Source of the DNA: Nitrospirota bacterium
GTDB lineage: Bacteria; Nitrospirota; Nitrospiria; Nitrospirales; NS-4
Direction: 5' to 3'
Length of the DNA: 33,497 bases
Assembly (NCBI GenBank): GCA_005877815.1
Contig: VBOG01000175.1
Coordinates: forward strand, 1-33,497
Shown here: positions 14,402-21,832 of the stretch, one piece after another
Layout: each line of letters begins with the position of its first letter
Numbering within the stretch: the stretch's first letter is position 1
The notes under the pieces: model-generated
The model's input: only the letters and a program-made list of their open reading frames with translations
What the model was told of the DNA's origin: nothing
Database searches by the model: none
Program-made: the position numbers and the translations under genes

Positions 14402-15856
14402 GTGCATCAGGCGTTCCGCACAAAATCCGTCGATCAAATCATCAGCGATTGTGATGCCCAGCCCCATAAGCTCAAGCGCACGCTGACGGCATTCGACCTG
14501 ACGGCACTCGGCATCGGCGCGATCATCGGCACGGGCATTTTTGTGCTGGTCGGCACGGCGGCCGTCGGCGACGGAACGCGGCCGGGAGCCGGTCCCGGGC
14601 TGGTCCTCTCCTTTATCATGTCGGGTGCGGCCTGCGTCCTGGCGGCGCTCTGCTACGCCGAATTCGCGTCGATGATCCCGGTGGCCGGATCGGCCTACAC
14701 CTATTCCTATGCGAGTCTCGGAGAATTTCTCGCCTGGATCACGGGCTGGAATCTGGTGCTCGAGTACGGCGTCGCGTGCGTGGCGGTGTCCATCGGATGG
14801 TCGGGCTATCTGGTGAGCATCCTCGAGCGCATGGGCATTCATCTCCCCACGGAGCTCGTCAACCCGCCGGGCGTCGACGGCGGCATCGTCAACTTGCCGG
14901 CGGTGCTCATCGTGCTAGCGCTGACCGGGTTGCTTGTGATCGGCGTCAAGGAAAGCGCGCGCGTGACCAGCGTGATCGTTGCGGTCAAGCTCGCGGTGGT
15001 CTTGTTTTTCATCGGCGTGGGCGCGTTCGCCGTGGACCCGGCCAACTGGTCTCCCTTCATGCCAAACGGATTTGCGGGCGTGGGAGCTGCGGCCGCGGTC
15101 ATTTTCTTCGCGTACATCGGGTTTGATGCCGTGTCCACGACGGCCGAGGAGGCGCGCAACCCTCAACGCGACGTCCCCATCGCGCTGATCGCCTCATTGG
15201 GTATCTGCACGCTGCTGTACGTGGTCGTGGCTGCGGTCCTCACGGGGATCGTGCCGTACACGCAGATTCACGTGAAGGCGCCCGTGGCGGAGGCCCTGAA
15301 TTCCGTGGGCATCCGCTGGGGCGGAGCGCTCGTCGCCACGGGCGCAGTGGCGGGCATCACGAGCGTCCTGATCGTGATGTTGATCGGACAGATCCGCGTG
15401 TTCTACGCGATGTCCCGCGACGGGCTGTTGTGGCCATGGCTGTCGGCCGTCCACCCGAAATACGGCACGCCGCACCACGCGACGATCATCACAGGGGTGT
15501 CGGTCGCGGGCCTGGCCGGTTTTGTCTCCATTGGAGAGGCGGCGGGCCTCACGAATATCGGCACATTGTTCGCGTTCACGCTGGTATGCGGGGCGATCCT
15601 GGTGTTGCGGAGGACACGGCCGCAACAGCGGCGGCCGTTTCGGACTCCGTTCGTGCCGTGGATTCCGATTCTCGGGATGCTCGCCTGCATGTGGCTCATG
15701 TATTTTCTTCCGGCTGTGACATGGTGGCGCTTTCTGATCTGGTCCGTCGTCGGCGTGATCCTGTACGTCGGTTATGGTCTGAGCCACAGCAAGCTGGCGA
15801 AAGGTGTCTCGACATGCGAGATTCTTCCGCCCCTGAACCCGAAAGATGCCCGGTGA
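14402..15856 (+). CDS. APC-superfamily amino acid permease, cationic amino acid transporter-like
   Basis: A 484-residue inner-membrane transporter with about twelve hydrophobic helices. The signature helix 1 'LTALGIGAIIGTGIFVLVG' carries the GxGxxIGxGIF-type substrate motif of the APC family. 'PVAGSAYTYSYASLGEFLAWITGWNLVLEYG' is characteristic of the CAT/YfnA branch. The cytosolic loop 'FAYIGFDAVSTTAEEARNPQRDVP' is also typical. It probably imports an amino acid or amine by proton symport or exchange. The start is GTG at 14402, 3 bases after the stop of the C26 hydrolase gene, with GAGG at 14389-14392 as a weak ribosome-binding site. The coupling suggests it feeds the hydrolase. Confidence 0.92.
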   Translation: MHQAFRTKSVDQIISDCDAQPHKLKRTLTAFDLTALGIGAIIGTGIFVLVGTAAVGDGTRPGAGPGLVLSFIMSGAACVLAALCYAEFASMIPVAGSAYTYSYASLGEFLAWITGWNLVLEYGVACVAVSIGWSGYLVSILERMGIHLPTELVNPPGVDGGIVNLPAVLIVLALTGLLVIGVKESARVTSVIVAVKLAVVLFFIGVGAFAVDPANWSPFMPNGFAGVGAAAAVIFFAYIGFDAVSTTAEEARNPQRDVPIALIASLGICTLLYVVVAAVLTGIVPYTQIHVKAPVAEALNSVGIRWGGALVATGAVAGITSVLIVMLIGQIRVFYAMSRDGLLWPWLSAVHPKYGTPHHATIITGVSVAGLAGFVSIGEAAGLTNIGTLFAFTLVCGAILVLRRTRPQQRRPFRTPFVPWIPILGMLACMWLMYFLPAVTWWRFLIWSVVGVILYVGYGLSHSKLAKGVSTCEILPPLNPKDAR

Positions 15857-15890
15857 CGATGCCGGTGAAGGTCCGAACAGAACGGAGCTG

Positions 15891-16649
15891 ATGTTGAGTA
15901 GCCGCTGTCTAAGGTGGTGGTTCGCGGGGTTATGTCTGACCGGATTGGGACAGGCTTCTTTGTCCTTTGCGGCCCAACCGCTGGAAGAAGTCGTCGTCCG
16001 TGATTCGAAACTCAGCAGCGAGCCGTCGGACGAGGAGGACGCCGCCTACGACTACGATCCGTGGGAACCCTTCAATGAAAAGACCTTCTCCTTCAACTAC
16101 AAGTTCGACCGCTACGTGCTGAAGCCCGTGGCGACGGTGTACGACAAGATCGTGCTGGATGGCGAGAAAGATCTCATCCACAACGTCTTTGACAATGTCG
16201 CCATGCCGAAGCGGTTCATCAACAGCCTGCTGCAGGGGAAATTCGCAGGAGCCGGACGGGAGCTTGCGCGGTTCCTGATCAACAGCACGCTCGGAGGAGC
16301 CGGGATGGCCGACGTGGCCAGGTACCAGTTCGGCATCTTGCGGAGCGATGAAGACACCGGACAGACGTTCGGCAAGTATGGGCTGAAACCAGGCCCCTAT
16401 CTGGTGGTGCCGTTCATGGCCCCGCTGACCGTGCGCGATGGCGTCGGATACATATTCGATCTGGCCCTGGATCCGCTCAATTACATTCTGCCGATTGTGC
16501 CGTCCATCGCGAAGAAAAGCGAGGACCTCGTCAACGAACGCGCCCTCAATCTTGAGACATTCGAGAGCGTGGAAGAGGCCACCCTCGACCTGTACAGCGC
16601 GGTCCGGAATGCCTACCTCAAACGCCGCGAGAAGCAGATCAAGGAATAA
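15891..16649 (+). CDS. mlaA: MlaA/VacJ-family outer-membrane lipid asymmetry protein without a lipobox
   Basis: The 252-residue protein carries the MlaA hallmarks: DPWEPFNEK at about 56-64, 'FNYKFDRYVLKPVATVYDKI', the inner 'FDNVAMPKRFINSLLQGKF' helix and 'RFLINSTLGGAGMADVA'. The 'DTGQTFGKYGLKPGPYLVVPFM' segment lines the channel. MlaA removes misplaced phospholipids from the outer leaflet of the outer membrane. E. coli MlaA is a lipoprotein, but this signal peptide ends '...QASLSFAAQP' with no lipobox cysteine. A start at 15846 is possible but overlaps the permease gene. ATG 15891, with GGAG just upstream, gives a normal signal peptide. No mlaBCDEF genes are in the window. Its stop is 13 bases from that of the convergent PEP-CTERM gene. 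Confidence 0.92.
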   Translation: MLSSRCLRWWFAGLCLTGLGQASLSFAAQPLEEVVVRDSKLSSEPSDEEDAAYDYDPWEPFNEKTFSFNYKFDRYVLKPVATVYDKIVLDGEKDLIHNVFDNVAMPKRFINSLLQGKFAGAGRELARFLINSTLGGAGMADVARYQFGILRSDEDTGQTFGKYGLKPGPYLVVPFMAPLTVRDGVGYIFDLALDPLNYILPIVPSIAKKSEDLVNERALNLETFESVEEATLDLYSAVRNAYLKRREKQIKE

Positions 16650-16662
16650 ACTTCGTTCCCGT

Positions 16663-17304
16663 CTAGGATCTCCGTCTCCAGAAAAACAATCCCACGCCGC
16701 CGGATGCCAGCAACAACAGCGAAGCCGGTTCCGGTATAGGACTGACGGTCAGCGCCGTTTGAAAACTATCAATACGCGAGTTGAAGTCCGCGCCGCCCAG
16801 GAATAGCCGGACATTCGCGGACTGGACGGGTCCGAACGTCACGCTGTCGAAGAGTGTGGAAAAGTGAGCATCGTGGAACTGGGTAACGGTCAGATCTTCT
16901 GGAAAGACCGTGCTGGATTCACGTATGCCGCTGAAGGGCACGCCAAAGAGAAACTCAAGCTGCGCTCCGACAATGTATCCGTTCGTCACCGTGAAGCCGA
17001 GGTCCGCAGACAACAATGCCTGAAATTGCGGTTGTCCAAAAAACGGCCCGTCAAAGCGAAAACCGGGGTGAGCAAGGTCCGTTAAGGGCGTCACAGAAAC
17101 GGCGCTTGCTTGAATGGAATTTCCCGGGTTGTAGGTGAAGTTCGAGAAGACGGTGTCGCCGATGGCGCATCCGTCCGCCCCGAATCCGATATAAGCATCC
17201 AAAGGAGCGCTTGTACACGACACCGGCGTGGCCAGTGCAGGGAGAGAGAGTCCTAACACGACGGCCATACTGACGAGCCCAACGGAGGCAGCTTTTGAAA
17301 ACAT
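16663..17304 (-). CDS. PEP-CTERM sorted exported protein
   Basis: The 213-residue protein has an N-terminal signal peptide (MFSKAASVGLVSMAVVLGLSLPALA) and a textbook PEP-CTERM tail: 'PIPEPASLLLLASGGVGLF' followed by 'FWRRRS'. In known systems an exosortase (EpsH/XrtA) cleaves this tail and the protein is displayed or released, often with exopolysaccharide. The middle is Gly/Ser/Phe/Asn rich with short strands and two cysteines (in 'PVSCTSAP' and 'ADGCAIGD') that could form a disulfide. ATG 17304 is preferred over an in-frame ATG 27 bases upstream because GAGGTGAAG precedes it closely. No exosortase gene is in this window, so it must be elsewhere. Confidence 0.88.
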   Translation of the reverse strand: MFSKAASVGLVSMAVVLGLSLPALATPVSCTSAPLDAYIGFGADGCAIGDTVFSNFTYNPGNSIQASAVSVTPLTDLAHPGFRFDGPFFGQPQFQALLSADLGFTVTNGYIVGAQLEFLFGVPFSGIRESSTVFPEDLTVTQFHDAHFSTLFDSVTFGPVQSANVRLFLGGADFNSRIDSFQTALTVSPIPEPASLLLLASGGVGLFFWRRRS

Positions 17305-17342
17305 GGCTTCACCTCTCACTCGTTGTGACATGTCGACCAGAA

Positions 17343-17356
17343 CCGTGATAACACGG
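17343..17356. promoter_or_regulatory. Inverted repeat upstream of the PEP-CTERM gene
   Basis: CCGTG-ATAA-CACGG is a 5-bp dyad 39-52 bases before the ATG at 17304. It could be an operator or a short hairpin. The interval 17305-17430, between queA and this gene, otherwise shows no clear promoter or terminator. Confidence 0.25.
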
Positions 17357-17430
17357 CGATCAGGCGAGGGACATACAGCAAAAGTTTGAATCTAGGTCGA
17401 AAGAACTAATGTTCGCGGTGCTTTGGGGGT

Positions 17431-18474
17431 CTAGAGAATGAGCATTGCGTCGCCATAGCTATAGAACCGATACTTTTCCGCGGCGGCACTTTGGTAGGCT
17501 TCAACCATCCGTTCTCGCCCTGCCAGGGCGCAGACCAGCATGAATAATGTGCTCTTGGGCAGGTGGAAGTTCGTGAGCATCCCGTCCACTATTTTGAAAT
17601 CATGGCCGGGCGAGATGAACAAGGAGGTCGTGCCGCGACCTGCCTGGAGGGGCACACCGTGGGTCGCGGCAGTTTCCAGCACGCGCACGGCCGTCGTTCC
17701 GACTGCGATCACCCGCCCCCCGACTTGCTTCGTTTCGTTCACGGCCTTCGCCGCAGTCTGCGGGAAATCGTACCATTCGGCATCCATTGTATGTTCCCGG
17801 ATGTCGTCACAGGTCACGGGTTTGAAGGTTCCCGGCCCCACATGCAACGTCACGGTCACCGTTCGAACACCTGCGACGCGAAGCGTGTCGAAGACGCGTT
17901 CCGTGAAATGAAGCCCGGCAGTCGGTGCGGCGACGGCGCCAGGATGCCGCGCGAACACGGTCTGGTAGTGCTGACGATCCGCCTCCGTCGGCGCGCGCCG
18001 AATGTAAGGAGGCAGAGGGATGGTGCCTGCCTTCTCGGCATACGCCAGCACGTCGAGATACTTCGGGAAGGCGAGAACATGATCGCCGTCGCGGGATTCG
18101 ACAACCGTCGCCGTGATCCCCTCCGGCAATTCCAGTTGTTGGCCGGGGCGGACGCTGCCTTTCACCAACACCACCCAGCGCTCGCCCTCGCCAATCATTC
18201 CATCAGGCGAGGATTCCCTCCGCACCAGTAAGACTTCGATGTTGCCACCGCTGGGTCGTTTGCGGCCGGGCAGCCGCGCCGGAATGACTTGTGTATCGTT
18301 CAGCACGAGAAGGTCGCCGGGCCGGAGTAATTGGGGAAGCACGTCAAAGCGCGTGTGGGTCAAGCGTCCGTCTTGTTTGTCGACGGTCAGGAGACGGGCC
18401 TGGTCGCGAGGTTCGATCGGATGATGAGCGATCAGCGCCTCATCGAGAGGATACTCGAAATCCGAAAGCCTCAT
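17431..18474 (-). CDS. queA: S-adenosylmethionine:tRNA ribosyltransferase-isomerase
   Basis: QueA transfers and isomerises the ribosyl group of SAM onto 7-aminomethyl-7-deazaguanine in tRNA, giving epoxyqueuosine. The 347-residue protein shows the family's landmarks: the N-terminal 'DFEYPLDEALIAHHP...RDQARLL', 'GDLLVLNDTQVIPARLPGRK', the central 'APTAGLHFT' and 'VTLHVGPGTFKPV', and the C-terminal 'NFHLPKSTLFMLVCALAGRE' and 'YRFYSYGDAMLI'. Length is normal. It starts 5 bases after the spoIID stop and is the last gene of the asd/DUF2905/spoIID/queA operon. That three-gene tail is a recurrent arrangement in several phyla, often after ruvB. Confidence 0.97.
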   Translation of the reverse strand: MRLSDFEYPLDEALIAHHPIEPRDQARLLTVDKQDGRLTHTRFDVLPQLLRPGDLLVLNDTQVIPARLPGRKRPSGGNIEVLLVRRESSPDGMIGEGERWVVLVKGSVRPGQQLELPEGITATVVESRDGDHVLAFPKYLDVLAYAEKAGTIPLPPYIRRAPTEADRQHYQTVFARHPGAVAAPTAGLHFTERVFDTLRVAGVRTVTVTLHVGPGTFKPVTCDDIREHTMDAEWYDFPQTAAKAVNETKQVGGRVIAVGTTAVRVLETAATHGVPLQAGRGTTSLFISPGHDFKIVDGMLTNFHLPKSTLFMLVCALAGRERMVEAYQSAAAEKYRFYSYGDAMLIL

Positions 18475-18479
18475 CAGAA

Positions 18480-19598
18480 TTACCGGCGCGGCAGGCTGGC
18501 CAGTTCACGAAGCTCCGTGCCGGGATAGTAATAGCGCAAAATGGTTTCCGCGGGGTAGCCGCGTTCCGCGAGTTCCTTCGCGCCCCATTGGCAGAGTCCG
18601 ACGCCATGGCCGGCGCCTCGTCCGGTAAACTGAAGCCGGAGGCCGGAAAATTCGATATCGAATTGCGTACTGGCGACGACGGTATAGCCGAGGACCCGGC
18701 GCAAGTCTTCGCCTTTCAGGTATAACTCGCCGTCCGAATGCAGCACGCGGACCTGCGCCACCCGGCCTGATTTCGAATAGACGGCCGGCGTGAGGCTGGC
18801 GATTACGCCCACGGGGAAATTTTCCTCTCGCAGCCGGCGTTCGAGGACGGTGAGGGCCACGTCGCTCCGCCACTGATAGTTGGGAGCGTTCATGTCGAAG
18901 GGGCACTCGACGCCCTTCAAATAGGGGAGATCCAACGACCACACATGCATCGCATCCTCGGTCGGCCCCGCGGCGGTGGAATGGTAGGCCGCGAACACCG
19001 GCTGATCGTTGTAGGCGAGGACCAGGTCGCGTGTCTGCTCGACCGCGCGTCCTCCGGGACCATCTGCGCCCGCGCGCCCGCGATACACCTGGTCTTTGGT
19101 CGACGCGAGCACGTCGAAATCTTTTTTGCCGTTCGAGCCGTTCTGGCGGAGCTGGTAGACGGCGTAGGTGCGGGCGGCGATCGCCTGGACTTTGAGCGCT
19201 TCAGGGTGCCATGAGGCATTCATTTCCGCCGGCACGACGCCTTTCAGGTAATCCTCAAGGTCCAGTTCGTTGATGGTCAGCAATCTGCCGTTCTGCCGCT
19301 TGACGATCACCTTTCCAGGGACCGTCAGGCCGTTCACGGTGGTCTCACCATTTCGTCCGCGGATCTCGATCCGCTCGGACCGCAGCCGCCGCCCGTCCAC
19401 GATCAGCCCGTGGCCGCCGTTGGAGATCGTCATGCGGCCGTTGGCCTGCACGTCATCGTCCGGTGCGCGCGCCGACAGTCCGGACGCGGAGGCCACCGTC
19501 ACCGACTCGACATTCTGCTGAAGAGCCACGCGGATGGTGTCACCGGCAAACGCCGGCGCGGCGAAGAACAGGCAGAGAGCGATGAACAAGGCCGGCAT
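18480..19598 (-). CDS. SpoIID/LytB-domain exported protein, putative peptidoglycan lytic transglycosylase
   Basis: The 372-residue protein has a signal peptide (MPALFIALCLFFAAPAFAG) and a SpoIID domain. The catalytic-type Glu125 lies in 'YLKGVVPAEMNASWHPEALKVQAIAARTYA'. Later motifs are 'HSTAAGPTEDA' and the C-terminal 'GRGAGHGVGLCQWGAKELAERG'. SpoIID cleaves denuded glycan strands. In non-sporulating Gram-negatives the domain probably works in septal or envelope remodelling. A much longer frame runs upstream through the DUF2905 gene, but the ATG at 19598 gives the signal peptide, has GAAGGTAG just before it and lies 2 bases after the DUF2905 stop. Confidence 0.92.
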   Translation of the reverse strand: MPALFIALCLFFAAPAFAGDTIRVALQQNVESVTVASASGLSARAPDDDVQANGRMTISNGGHGLIVDGRRLRSERIEIRGRNGETTVNGLTVPGKVIVKRQNGRLLTINELDLEDYLKGVVPAEMNASWHPEALKVQAIAARTYAVYQLRQNGSNGKKDFDVLASTKDQVYRGRAGADGPGGRAVEQTRDLVLAYNDQPVFAAYHSTAAGPTEDAMHVWSLDLPYLKGVECPFDMNAPNYQWRSDVALTVLERRLREENFPVGVIASLTPAVYSKSGRVAQVRVLHSDGELYLKGEDLRRVLGYTVVASTQFDIEFSGLRLQFTGRGAGHGVGLCQWGAKELAERGYPAETILRYYYPGTELRELASLPRR

Positions 19599-19600
19599 GG

Positions 19601-19831
19601 CTACCTTCGCCAGAGGAACCACGCCAGCAGGCTCAGGACGATGCTCGCCAGAATGCTCGTGGTGATGGGGAAATAGAAGGTGAAGTTTTCGCGCCTGACG
19701 ATGATGTCGCCGGGGAGTTTGCCGATGGAGCCCGCGCCCGGCAGCCGTCCCGCCAGCAGAAGCAGGACTCCCAGGAGCGCGATCACCGCGCCGAGAAGAA
19801 TGAGCGTCTTGCCGAAACCGCCGAGATCCGT
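19601..19831 (-). CDS. DUF2905-family small membrane protein, start possibly an ACG codon
   Basis: The protein has two hydrophobic helices around the family signature 'GSIGKLPGDIIVRRENFTFYFP'. The shortest conventional start is GTG at 19786 (61 residues), but homologues have about 15 more residues forming the first helix. That region is present here in frame: 'DLGGFGKTLILLGA' lies between 19828 and 19787. There is no ATG, GTG or TTG before the upstream stop. An ACG at 19831 sits 4 bases after GGGAGG (19841-19836), exactly where a start is expected. It may be a real ACG start, a mutated ATG or a sequence error. DUF2905 has no established function; it sits next to spoIID and queA in many genomes. 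Confidence 0.8.
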   Translation of the reverse strand, partial: TDLGGFGKTLILLGAVIALLGVLLLLAGRLPGAGSIGKLPGDIIVRRENFTFYFPITTSILASIVLSLLAWFLWRR

Positions 19832-19861
19832 ACTGCCTCCCTGGGACCATCACGTGCGTCT

Positions 19862-20890
19862 TCAGTTGAGCGACGACCGGCCGGCGATCAGCGCCTCGGC
19901 AATCTGGATCGCGTTCAACGCGGCCCCTTTGCGCAAGTTGTCCGCGACGATCCACAGGTTCAGACCATTGGCGATGGAGTCGTCTTCACGGATGCGTCCG
20001 ACGTACACGTCATCTTTGCCCGCGACATCGATCGGCATCGGATAGATCTTGTGTGCCGGATCGTCATACAGCATGACGCCGGGCGCCTCCGCCAGCAGGG
20101 CGCGCGCTTCGTCCGCGGTGAGTTTGTTCTGAGTCTCGATGTTGACGGACTCGGAATGGCAGACATACACCGGGACGCGAACCGTCGTCGCGGTCACGTG
20201 GATCGAGTCATCGCCCATGATCTTCCGCGTCTCATTCAGCATCTTCATCTCTTCCTTCGTGTAGCCGGTGGGCAGAAAGTCGTCAATGTGCGGCAGGCAA
20301 TTGAAGGCGATCTGGTACGGATAGACGTTGGGAGAGGCCTCCTTGAAGGACAACAGGTCGCGCGACTCTTCTAGCAATTCGTCCATCGCCTCTTTGCCGG
20401 TTCCCGAAACGGACTGAAACGTCGTGACGACGATGCGCTTGATGTGGGCGACCGTGTGCAAAGGTTTCAGCGCCACCACCAATTGAATGGTGGAGCAGTT
20501 CGGGTTGGCGATAATTCCCTGATGCTTGGCGATGTCGGCCTTGTTCACCTCCGGGACGCTCAGGGGCACGGTCTTGTCCATGCGCCAGGCCGCGCTGTTA
20601 TCGATCACCACTGCGCCGGCCTTGACCGCGATCGGCGCAAATTTGCGGCTGATCTCAGCGCCGGCGGAAAACAGCGCGATGTCCACGCGGGCAAATGAAT
20701 GCTCGGCGAGCTCCTGGACCGTCAGGTCCTGGCCCTGGAACGAGACGGTGTCTCCTGCCGAACGGGCCGAGGCGAGCGGGACGAGCGCTCCTACCGGGAA
20801 CTTGCGTTCCTCCAGGATTTCGATCATCTCGGTGGCGACGGCGCCGGTCGCTCCGACCACCGCCACGGTGTACAGTTCTTTGTGCTTCAT
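19862..20890 (-). CDS. asd: Aspartate-semialdehyde dehydrogenase
   Basis: Asd reduces aspartyl phosphate to aspartate semialdehyde with NADPH, the branch point to lysine/diaminopimelate, threonine and methionine. The 342-residue protein has the dinucleotide loop 'VVGATGAVATEMIEIL' (11-26), the active-site Cys132 in 'IIANPNCSTIQLV', and the phosphate-binding Arg and general-base region 'VRVPVYVCHSESVNIE'. The 'FQSVSGTGKEAMDELLEES' segment is typical of the ASADH family. It leads the DUF2905/spoIID/queA operon, whose next gene starts about 30 bases after its stop. The link to peptidoglycan may be through diaminopimelate supply. The ATG has no Shine-Dalgarno; a TAGAAT box lies 7 bases upstream. 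Confidence 0.96.
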   Translation of the reverse strand: MKHKELYTVAVVGATGAVATEMIEILEERKFPVGALVPLASARSAGDTVSFQGQDLTVQELAEHSFARVDIALFSAGAEISRKFAPIAVKAGAVVIDNSAAWRMDKTVPLSVPEVNKADIAKHQGIIANPNCSTIQLVVALKPLHTVAHIKRIVVTTFQSVSGTGKEAMDELLEESRDLLSFKEASPNVYPYQIAFNCLPHIDDFLPTGYTKEEMKMLNETRKIMGDDSIHVTATTVRVPVYVCHSESVNIETQNKLTADEARALLAEAPGVMLYDDPAHKIYPMPIDVAGKDDVYVGRIREDDSIANGLNLWIVADNLRKGAALNAIQIAEALIAGRSSLN

Positions 20891-20897
20891 GCGGTCT

Positions 20898-20927
20898 ATT
20901 CTAACTCAAAAATAGAGGTTTTAGCGA
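20898..20927 (-). promoter_or_regulatory. Candidate promoter of the asd operon, leaderless
   Basis: On the minus strand TAGAAT (20903-20898) is a 5/6 -10 box lying 7 bases before the ATG at 20890. The -35 position, 18 bases further up, holds TCGCTA (20927-20922), a weak match that is partly supplied by the repeat fragment at 20924-20940. Confidence 0.45.
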
Positions 20928-20940
20928 CAGGACCCGTTCG
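20924..20940 (-). repeat. Short fragment (copy D) of the palindromic repeat
   Basis: The 17 bases GAACGGGTCCTGTCGCT, read on the minus strand, are identical to 10291-10307 in copy B. The fragment begins one base after the stop codon of the transporter binding-protein gene and ends where the asd -35 would be. No partner stem is visible, so it is a partial copy. Confidence 0.6.
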
Positions 20941-20941
20941 C

Positions 20942-21832
20942 CTACGGCAGCAACTTATTCTGTCGTAGGAACTCGACGGCGACGTCTCGCGCCGGACGGT
21001 GCAGCCCATCCACTTGGTAGTTGAGCTTGCGCATCGTCTCATCCGGAAATTTCCCGCTGAGTTCCTCGAGGGCCGGCCGGAGCCAAGGGTGGTTCTCCAA
21101 AACCGTTGCGCGGACCACCAATGCGGCTTGATACGGCGGAAAAGACCGTTTATCGTCACGAAGGACTCGTACGTCCTTCGCGGAAAGCAGTCCGTCGGTG
21201 GCATTGGCCGCGATCATGTCCACCTCTTTGTGTTCCAGCGCGTTGTACAACAACCCGAGGTCCATCGTGCGGGGCGATCCTTTCAGAGGAAGCCGATAGT
21301 TCTTTCGCAAGCCATTCAGGCCGTCGGGCCTTTGCTGGAACTCGTAGCCGACACCAAGTTTCCATCCCTTTGAGCGGCGGGCGGCCTCGCTCAAGGTTGT
21401 GATCTGACTATTTGCGTCTTCCTGGCGAATCACCATCACGAAGGTGTTGTTGAAGCCCAAAGGCTCCAGCCATTGAATCCCGAACCGCGTCTTGTACTCG
21501 GCTTTAACTTTCCGGAGGACCGCGGAGGGATCGGAGAAGGGCGCCAGCTTCAAGACCGCCGTCAGCGCGGTCCCGGAATATTCGGGATAGAGATCAATCT
21601 CGCCGTTGACCAGCGCCTGGTGCGCGAGGAGCGTGCCGCCGAGGTTCGGCTTTCGGACCACCTTCTCATTGAGCCGGTGTTCCAAATGCTGCGCGACGAT
21701 CTCACCGAGAAGGACTTGCTCCGTGAAATTTTTCGACCCCACGACGATGGGCTGATGATCTCTCGAACAGGCGCTGACGGTTGCAACCAGGACGGTCGCG
21801 ATCAGACAGGAGAGAATTTTTTCTCGATCCAT
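20942..21832 (-). CDS. Substrate-binding lipoprotein of an OpuC/EgtU-type quaternary-amine ABC transporter
   Basis: The 296-residue protein has a lipoprotein signal with lipobox V-S-A-C and Cys22. It is followed by the OpuAC domain starting 'PIVVGSKNFTEQVLLGEIVAQHLE'. The segments 'NGEIDLYPEYSGTAL' and 'NTFVMVIRQEDA' are typical of binding proteins for glycine betaine, choline, carnitine and related trimethylammonium compounds. The ATG at 21832 lies inside the end of the permease gene (31-base overlap). In EgtU the permease and binding domain are one polypeptide; here they are two overlapping genes. The position after egtB/egtD suggests that the ligand is ergothioneine or hercynine, both betaines of histidine; this is inference. 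Confidence 0.92.
   Translation of the reverse strand: MDREKILSCLIATVLVATVSACSRDHQPIVVGSKNFTEQVLLGEIVAQHLEHRLNEKVVRKPNLGGTLLAHQALVNGEIDLYPEYSGTALTAVLKLAPFSDPSAVLRKVKAEYKTRFGIQWLEPLGFNNTFVMVIRQEDANSQITTLSEAARRSKGWKLGVGYEFQQRPDGLNGLRKNYRLPLKGSPRTMDLGLLYNALEHKEVDMIAANATDGLLSAKDVRVLRDDKRSFPPYQAALVVRATVLENHPWLRPALEELSGKFPDETMRKLNYQVDGLHRPARDVAVEFLRQNKLLP

Noticed and set aside
19598-19955. Longer start of the SpoIID-domain protein at 19955
   Set aside because: The extra 119 residues read DUF2905 in the wrong frame and remove the signal peptide from the N-terminus.
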